Source of the DNA: Deinococcus sonorensis KR-87
Lineage (GTDB): Bacteria; Deinococcota; Deinococci; Deinococcales; Deinococcaceae
DNA: 64,000 nt
Reading direction: 5' to 3'
Assembly: GCF_040256395.1 (NCBI RefSeq)
Contig: NZ_CP158299.1
Location: 2,447,501-2,511,500 of the forward strand
Part shown: in pieces, positions 59,306 to 64,000 of the stretch
How positions within the stretch are numbered: position 1 is the first letter of the stretch
Layout: every line of letters starts with the position of its first letter
The notes under the pieces: generated by a model
Databases searched by the model: none
The model's input: only the letters and a program-made list of their open reading frames with translations
What the model was told of the DNA's origin: nothing
Made by a program: the position numbers and the translations under genes

Positions 59306-60462
59306 GCCGGCACCACCTGGGCCGCCCCGCTCAGCTCAGGCGGCGTCAGCGGCACCCGGACCCGCACCCGGGTCCCCCGCCCGTCGTCGCCCGCGCCCAC
59401 CTCCAGCTGGCCACCCAACGCGCGCACGCGCTCGCGCATGCTGGTCAGGCCGGTGCCCTCCCTCAGGGTCCCGCCACGGCCGTCGTCCTGGACCTCCAGC
59501 AGCAGCGTGCGGCCCTGCTGGGTCAGGCGCACCCGGCACGTTCCGGCCCGGGCATGGCGCACCACGTTGGTGATCGCCTCGCGCAGCACCATCTCGGCCA
59601 CGTACTCGGCCGGCGGGGGCAGCGCCTCCAATTCGGTTTCCAGGTCGAGGCGCACGCCGGCCGCGTCCAGCGCCACCTTGCTGCGGGCCAGCTCGGCGCT
59701 CAGGCCGCTGCCGCGGTAGCCCTGTACCGCAGCCCGCACCTCCGACAGCGCCTCCCTGCTGATCTGCTCCACCTCGCGGATCTCCTGCTGGGCCCGCCGC
59801 GGGTCCCGCTCGGCCAGGCGGCTGGCCAGCTCGCTTTTGAGCACGATCACGCTGAGGGTGTGGCCCAGCAGGTCGTGCAGATCGCGGGCGATACGCTCGC
59901 GCTCGGCGTCGGCGGCCAGTCGTTCCTTGTCGCGCTGCACCGCCGCCAGCCGGATGGTGGCCACGATGTGACGGTACGACGCGTGATTGCCCAGCCCCGC
60001 CACCGCCGACAGCATCAGAAACTGCCACACCACCGGGGCCTCGTACGGTTCTGCCCCCACGGCGGCCGGCAGCAGCAGGGCGGCCAGCACCCCCACCACG
60101 CCCGCCACCGTGAGGCCCAGCCAGCGCTGGAAGCCGAGCAGGGCGGCGGCGTACACCAGGAAGGTCAGGCCGTTGCCCTCACCGATCCGCAGGCACACCA
60201 CGTACAGCAGCACGCACCAGCCGTACCCGAAAGCAAGCCAGCCTGGCGGGGCGAGCCGGCGACGCTCCACGTACACCTTGAACCACACCAGCAGAAACAC
60301 CGCCAGCGCGCCGCCGCCCAGCAGCAGCTGCCAGACGGGGCGGCCGGCCGAGACGAACGACTGGACCGGAAAGTACAGGTACAGCAGCCAGACCATCGGA
60401 AAGAGCCGCCAGAACAGCTGGCTGCGTGGCGGTGTGCGGCCCGGAACATCCATCACGGTCAT
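59302..60462 (-). CDS. DesK-like sensor histidine kinase
   Basis: 386 residues: five or six membrane helices (about 20-165), HisKA_3 phosphoacceptor helix ERERIARDLHDLLGHTLSVI (His about 200), and an HATPase domain (REAITNVVRHARAG N-box, VQDDGRGG G1). ATG 60462 is taken, though GGGAGG is only 2 nt away; ATG 60453 has better spacing and may be the real start. The frame open upstream belongs to the permease gene. The absence of a periplasmic domain suggests membrane-state sensing. Confidence 0.9.
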   Translation of the reverse strand: MTVMDVPGRTPPRSQLFWRLFPMVWLLYLYFPVQSFVSAGRPVWQLLLGGGALAVFLLVWFKVYVERRRLAPPGWLAFGYGWCVLLYVVCLRIGEGNGLTFLVYAAALLGFQRWLGLTVAGVVGVLAALLLPAAVGAEPYEAPVVWQFLMLSAVAGLGNHASYRHIVATIRLAAVQRDKERLAADAERERIARDLHDLLGHTLSVIVLKSELASRLAERDPRRAQQEIREVEQISREALSEVRAAVQGYRGSGLSAELARSKVALDAAGVRLDLETELEALPPPAEYVAEMVLREAITNVVRHARAGTCRVRLTQQGRTLLLEVQDDGRGGTLREGTGLTSMRERVRALGGQLEVGAGDDGRGTRVRVRVPLTPPELSGAAQVVPA

Positions 60463-60470
60463 CGCCTCCC

Positions 60471-61268
60471 TCAGCCGTACTGGCGGGCACTGTCGCGGCG
60501 GTAGGCCAGCCGGCCCAGCACCAGGAACACCAGGGTATACCCCGCCAGCCACAGCCAGTCTACGGCCTCGCTGCCGCCGAGCGGGACCCCGGCGGCGCGC
60601 CAGCCGATCCGGGCCAGGTGCGAGCTGGGCAGCCAGGGAGACAGCCGCTGGATGAAGACGGGCAGGTTGCTGAGCGGCACGAACAGGCCGGAGCCGAAGC
60701 TGAGCGCCAGCCACAGGATGTTCACCACCGGGGTGACGCTGGTGACGCTCAGCGCGAAGCCCAGCACAAAGCCCAGCGCCACGAAACACACGCTGCCGAG
60801 CAGCAGCCGTCCGATCAGGCCGGCGGCCAGCCCAGGGGCGATGTGGACCCCGCCCGCCACCACCGCGAAGGCCAGCAGCAGCAGCAGGCTGCACAGCCCC
60901 ACGATCAGCGCCAGCGCGAATTTGGCCGCCAGATGCTGGGCCGCCCCCAGCGGGGTGATCTTGAGCAGCCGCAGCCAGCCGGAGGCCCGCTCGTTGGCCA
61001 CGCTGACCCCGAAGGTGAACAGCGCGGTGCTCATCAGGCTGTAGGTGGCGAAGCTGATGTAGACGTAGACGCCGCCGTTGACGCCCTCGATGGTGGCCTT
61101 GCTGGCCGACAGCCCGAACAGCGCGAAGAAGAACAGCGGGAAGAAGATGGTGGCCATCGCTTGCAACGGGTTGCGAAGGAATCGGCGCAGTTCGGCGCCG
61201 GTGAGGGCGGCCCACATCTGGAGCGGACGGGCGGCGGCGGGCTGGGCGGTCAGGGTGCGGGTGGTCAT
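60471..61268 (-). CDS. ABC-2 type exporter permease
   Basis: 265 residues, six membrane helices. Begins with the cytosolic ALTGAELRRFLRNPLQ helix, then IFFPLFFFALFG, NERASGWLRLLKITPLG (coupling helix) and SFGSGLFVPLSNLPVFIQ with LPSSHLARIGW, as in DrrB/YadH-like exporters. Sandwiched between its ATPase (11-nt gap) and the kinase gene (8-nt gap). Confidence 0.92.
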   Translation of the reverse strand: MTTRTLTAQPAAARPLQMWAALTGAELRRFLRNPLQAMATIFFPLFFFALFGLSASKATIEGVNGGVYVYISFATYSLMSTALFTFGVSVANERASGWLRLLKITPLGAAQHLAAKFALALIVGLCSLLLLLAFAVVAGGVHIAPGLAAGLIGRLLLGSVCFVALGFVLGFALSVTSVTPVVNILWLALSFGSGLFVPLSNLPVFIQRLSPWLPSSHLARIGWRAAGVPLGGSEAVDWLWLAGYTLVFLVLGRLAYRRDSARQYG

Positions 61269-61279
61269 GGCAGTTCCTT

Positions 61280-62176
61280 TCAGGCGCGGAGGCCGGTACC
61301 GGTGAGGCTCAGGAAGGCGTCTTCAAGGCTGGCGCGCGTCACTTCCAGCTCGCCCAGAGGCACGCCCGCCGCGAACAGCCGGGCCAGCAGCTGCTCCGGG
61401 GCCGCCGTGCGGACGGTGTACCGCCCGGCGTCGTCCTGGCTCAGCGGGTCCGGGCCAGCCAGTTCGCGCAGCGTCTCGGGCAGCGCAGAAGACAGGAAGC
61501 GCACGCGCGCGGTCCCGGCCCGGGCGCGCAGTTCGTCCTTGCTGCCGTCCGCGATCACCCGGCCCCGGTCCATCACCACCACCCGGTCGGCCACCTGCTC
61601 GGCCTCCTCCAGGTGGTGGGTGGTGAGCAGGATGGTGCGGCCCCGGCGCTGCATGTCCTGGGTGGCGGCCCAGAACGCCACCCGGCTGCCCGGATCCATG
61701 GCGGTGGTGGGCTCGTCCAGAAACAGCACCTCCGGGTCGCCCACGATGCTCAGCGCGAACACCAGCCGGCGCCGCTGCCCGCCGGACAGCTGGGCGGTGC
61801 GCTTGCCCGCCACCTCCTCCAGCCCGGCCAGCCGCAGCACCTGCGCGGTGGGCAGCGGGGCCGGGTACATCGCCCGGAACAGGTCCACGGTCTCGCGCAC
61901 CGTCAGCAGGCCCGGCACATCCGAGTCCTGCAGCATCGCGCCCACCCCGGCGCGGGTGGCCGGCTGGCGCGGATCGCCGCCCAGCAGCCGGACCGTGCCG
62001 GTGTCGGTGGGCCGCAGGCCCAGCATCAGGCTGATCAGGGTGGTCTTGCCGGCGCCATTGGGCCCCAGCAGCGCCAGCAGTTCGCCCCGCTGCACCTGCA
62101 TGGTGAGGTCACTCAGCGCCTGCTGCGCTCCGAAACGCTTGCTGACGTTCTGCAGCTCGATCACGGCGGTCGTCAT
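61280..62176 (-). CDS. ABC exporter ATP-binding protein
   Basis: 298 residues. Walker A GPNGAGKTT (about 38-46), signature LSGGQRRRLVFAL, Walker B VLFLDEPTTAMD, H-loop TTHHLEEAE, and a C-terminal DUF4162-like extension typical of DrrA/YhaQ-type exporters. First gene of the four-gene ATPase-permease-kinase-regulator operon. A nested palindrome lies 45-89 bp upstream of its start. Confidence 0.93.
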   Translation of the reverse strand: MTTAVIELQNVSKRFGAQQALSDLTMQVQRGELLALLGPNGAGKTTLISLMLGLRPTDTGTVRLLGGDPRQPATRAGVGAMLQDSDVPGLLTVRETVDLFRAMYPAPLPTAQVLRLAGLEEVAGKRTAQLSGGQRRRLVFALSIVGDPEVLFLDEPTTAMDPGSRVAFWAATQDMQRRGRTILLTTHHLEEAEQVADRVVVMDRGRVIADGSKDELRARAGTARVRFLSSALPETLRELAGPDPLSQDDAGRYTVRTAAPEQLLARLFAAGVPLGELEVTRASLEDAFLSLTGTGLRA

Positions 62177-62220
62177 GGGTCCATCATGCGGTTCGGCCGA
62201 TGCGCCGCCCAGACCCAGCC

Positions 62221-62265
62221 GTCAGCCGGACCGGGTGACAGCTGTCACCCCGGCGGGCGGCTGAC
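62221..62265. promoter_or_regulatory. Nested palindrome between the ABC operon and the DdrA-like gene
   Basis: A perfect 18-bp palindrome GGGTGACAGCTGTCACCC (62233-62250) sits inside outer arms GTCAGCCG (62221-62228) and CGGCTGAC (62258-62265). It lies in the divergent promoter region and is a plausible operator for the response regulator; inference only. Confidence 0.5.
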
Positions 62266-62296
62266 AAGCCCGCGCCTGGCCGCGTAGACTCAGCGC

Positions 62297-62902
62297 ATGT
62301 CCGAACTCGACCGCGCCCGCGAGGCGCTGCGGCAGGCCCTCCACAGCTGGGCCGTCCTGACGGTCCGGGGCGACCGCGCCCAGGTGATGCCCGCGCCCGA
62401 CCTCGACCTGCTGTACGCCGGGCTGGACCGCACCCTGGGCAACGAGTGGGCGGTGCATTACCGCGCCGAACATGTGGCCCCGCCCGTGGTGGTCGCCCGC
62501 CTGACGCTGAGCGGCATGGAGCGCGAGGGGCTCGCGCAGGGCCACAGCCTGGACGATGCTCGCCGGCTGGCGCTGGCCGACGCATTGCGGGCCTTCGGGG
62601 TGACTCCGGCGGCCAGTGAGGCGCAGTGGGTGGAGTACGACGAGGAGGAGGGGGCCAACGTTCACGAGCTGGATCAGGAGGCCCCGGCCACCGCGGCGCC
62701 GGCCACCACGCTGCCGCCCGCCCCGCCGCGCGACCCGCAGCTGGAGCGGGCGCGGCAGCACATCGACGACCTGCTGGAACAGCTGCGCGAGGCGGGGCTG
62801 GGGGCCCAGGCGGCGCGGGTGCTGGCGCGGCGCGGCTACGGCAACACGCTGGACGAGAGCCGCGAGGTCTACAAGGAACTCAAGGGCCTGCCGCGCCATT
62901 GA
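62297..62902 (+). CDS. Possible divergent DdrA/Rad52-like protein
   Basis: 201 residues, no firm family. Residues 1-120 can be aligned by eye with DdrA: NEWAVHYRAEH with GWSFEIEV, VVARLTLSGMEREGLAQG with VKGRLTVLGVTREDIGE, ARRLALADALRAFGV with SSDALKRCAVQFGI, and QWVEYDEEEGANV with VWVDWNDQKREAV. An Ala/Pro linker (about 128-145) and a helical C-terminal domain ending YGNTLDESREVYKELKGLP follow. TAGACT (62285-62290) ends 6 nt before the ATG. The coding call is solid; the Rad52-like fold is inference. No RDRM-like motif is seen upstream. Confidence 0.85.
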   Translation: MSELDRAREALRQALHSWAVLTVRGDRAQVMPAPDLDLLYAGLDRTLGNEWAVHYRAEHVAPPVVVARLTLSGMEREGLAQGHSLDDARRLALADALRAFGVTPAASEAQWVEYDEEEGANVHELDQEAPATAAPATTLPPAPPRDPQLERARQHIDDLLEQLREAGLGAQAARVLARRGYGNTLDESREVYKELKGLPRH

Positions 62903-62954
62903 CGCGCCTCTCCCCACCCGGCCCGCTATCCTGTCACGGGAATGAGGCAAGCGC

Positions 62955-63719
62955 TTGAGATGTAAGTTCATCGCCATCGGTGACGTGCACGCTGACTTCG
63001 AGCTACTGTGGGAGGCGCTGCGGGCGGCCAGCTGCATGGACGCGGCGGGCCTGCCGACGCCGCCGGTGCTGAACGGCACCTTTCAGGTCGTGCTGATCGG
63101 CGACCTGGTGCATCCCAAGTCGGAGCGCGAGTACGCCCGGCTGATCGGACGGCCCAGCTTCGACGCTCAGGACCCGGAGCAGCTGTTTCTGGCGGCGCGC
63201 GCCCAGGTGCGGCAGCTGGAACGACTGCGGCGTTACCAGCAGGCGGCCCCGGCATCGGTGCACATCATTCTGGGCAATCACGACGACGTGGTGATCAACG
63301 CCGGCTACCTGCTCGGCACCGCCGGCGGGCTGGTGCACATCGAATTCGACCCGAACCGGGGTGGCATCCTGCTGCCCCCGGACCTGAAAGCGTGGTTCCA
63401 GAGCTTCCTGCGCGAGCTGCGGGTGGGCCGGCTGCAGTTCGCGCACGTGGGGCCGCTGCCGTCCATGACCCACTACGACGACCTGTTCTACGCCGACCAC
63501 ACCCACAAGCGCTGGTGGCACGAGCACCCGGAGTACGTGCAGATGTCGGGGCTGAGCTACGGGGTGTACGGCCATACCCAGATCAAGGACGGCATCATGG
63601 TCAACAGCACCAACCGCTTTGCCATGATCGACGCGCTGACGGCCCGCGAGTACCTGGAAGTGCTGGTGGACACCGAGGCGCGCGAGCCGCTGGTCAGCAG
63701 CCGCCCGGTGCCGTTCTGA
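62955..63719 (+). CDS. Metallophosphoesterase (PP2A/Shewanella-type)
   Basis: 254 residues. Calcineurin-fold metal motifs FIAIGDVHADFELL, VVLIGDLVHPKS, IILGNHDDVV and YGVYGHTQIKDG. The long inserts and order resemble bacterial serine/threonine-phosphatase-like enzymes, substrate unknown. The start is TTG 62955, the first codon giving the family N-terminus. A tiny upstream frame ATG 62942 to TAA (MRQALEM) overlaps it and follows TATCCT by 9 nt. Confidence 0.88.
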   Translation: MRCKFIAIGDVHADFELLWEALRAASCMDAAGLPTPPVLNGTFQVVLIGDLVHPKSEREYARLIGRPSFDAQDPEQLFLAARAQVRQLERLRRYQQAAPASVHIILGNHDDVVINAGYLLGTAGGLVHIEFDPNRGGILLPPDLKAWFQSFLRELRVGRLQFAHVGPLPSMTHYDDLFYADHTHKRWWHEHPEYVQMSGLSYGVYGHTQIKDGIMVNSTNRFAMIDALTAREYLEVLVDTEAREPLVSSRPVPF

Positions 63720-63746
63720 GCGCCCCCTTGCGCGCTCCGGGGGCGC
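63720..63746 (+). terminator. GC hairpin after the phosphoesterase gene
   Basis: GCGCCCCC (63720-63727) and GGGGGCGC (63739-63746) form an 8-bp stem directly after the stop codon; no T tract. It overlaps the tRNA promoter. Confidence 0.5.
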
Positions 63747-63756
63747 ATGCTAGTCT
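63728..63756 (+). promoter_or_regulatory. Promoter of the tRNA-Ala gene
   Basis: TTGCGC (63728-63733), 17-bp spacer, TAGTCT (63751-63756), about 29 bp before the tRNA 5' end. Confidence 0.6.
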
Positions 63757-63785
63757 CTGTCTCGCCCGCAACCGAGCAGCGCTGC

Positions 63786-63861
<76 letters not shown>

Positions 63862-63866
63862 AAGAC

Positions 63867-63890
63867 AAGCCCGCCATTTCTGGCGGGCTT
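63867..63890. terminator. Terminator between tRNA-Ala and guaB
   Basis: AAGCCCGCCA-TTTC-TGGCGGGCTT, a 10-bp perfect stem 5 nt after the tRNA; serves convergent guaB as well. Confidence 0.75.
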
Positions 63891-63905
63891 GCTGCTGTTT
63901 CCGGC

Positions 63906-64000
<95 letters not shown>

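Overview
The window is one continuous stretch of a high-GC bacterial chromosome that looks like Deinococcus. The evidence is a ddrA gene (Rad52-family DNA-end protector) with a radiation/desiccation-response-like operator over its promoter, an Omp85/BamA protein combined with DivIVA and MinC, many DinB-family paralogues, a bacterial-type AspRS together with AsnRS, and an unusually large share of genes with a TANNNT -10 hexamer only 5-7 nt before the start codon. That last feature is the hallmark of leaderless transcription, which is common in Deinococcus. Species was not determined.

Layout. 1-3.2 kb: rimP-nusA-ylxR-infB operon (minus strand, infB cut by the window edge) behind a leader holding an intrinsic-terminator-like hairpin. 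3.2-15.3 kb: minC, a three-domain fasciclin protein, ftsK, a membrane GGDEF cyclase, a secreted WD40 propeller, a propeller lipoprotein, a JAMM protease and a LysM/NlpC hydrolase. 15.4-26.3 kb: ispG, a DUF4259 gene, map, aspartokinase, asnS, coaX, a YyaL-type protein and a DUF3084 protein. 26.3-34.6 kb: bamA, yggS, divIVA, and an XRE-regulated NatAB-like ABC exporter operon. 34.6-43.3 kb: ddrA with a tiny coupled membrane peptide, an aminotransferase/P5C dehydrogenase/DinB x3/DUF4180 cluster, an esterase and pepF. 43.3-50.6 kb: HAD phosphatase, PhzF-like protein, a tyrosine recombinase, a guanidine-III riboswitch with its SMR guanidinium exporter, lipid kinase, class V aminotransferase and ackA. 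50.7-64 kb: lnt, a phosphoesterase, MHYT protein, hisS-aspS, GNAT-ispD-ubiX, a two-component/ABC exporter operon, a divergent DdrA-like protein, another phosphoesterase, tRNA-Ala(CGC) and the 3' end of guaB.

The most unusual signals are non-coding. (1) A 35-bp element, TTCACGA-N10-TCGTGAA-N4-TTCACTT, occurs five times with exactly conserved spacing and variable spacer sequence, always between genes and within 12-74 bp of a stop codon. (2) A perfect 11-6-11 palindrome with the geometry of a Xer/dif site lies 2 nt upstream of the tyrosine recombinase start; its core resembles the third module of the 35-bp element, one copy of which lies just beyond the recombinase stop. (3) Several tiny ORFs are coupled by 4-nt overlaps to divIVA, ddrA and the ABC operon. 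(4) The protein at 62297-62902 can be aligned by eye with DdrA and may be a second Rad52-like protein. All of these are readings by eye; no database or folding search was run.
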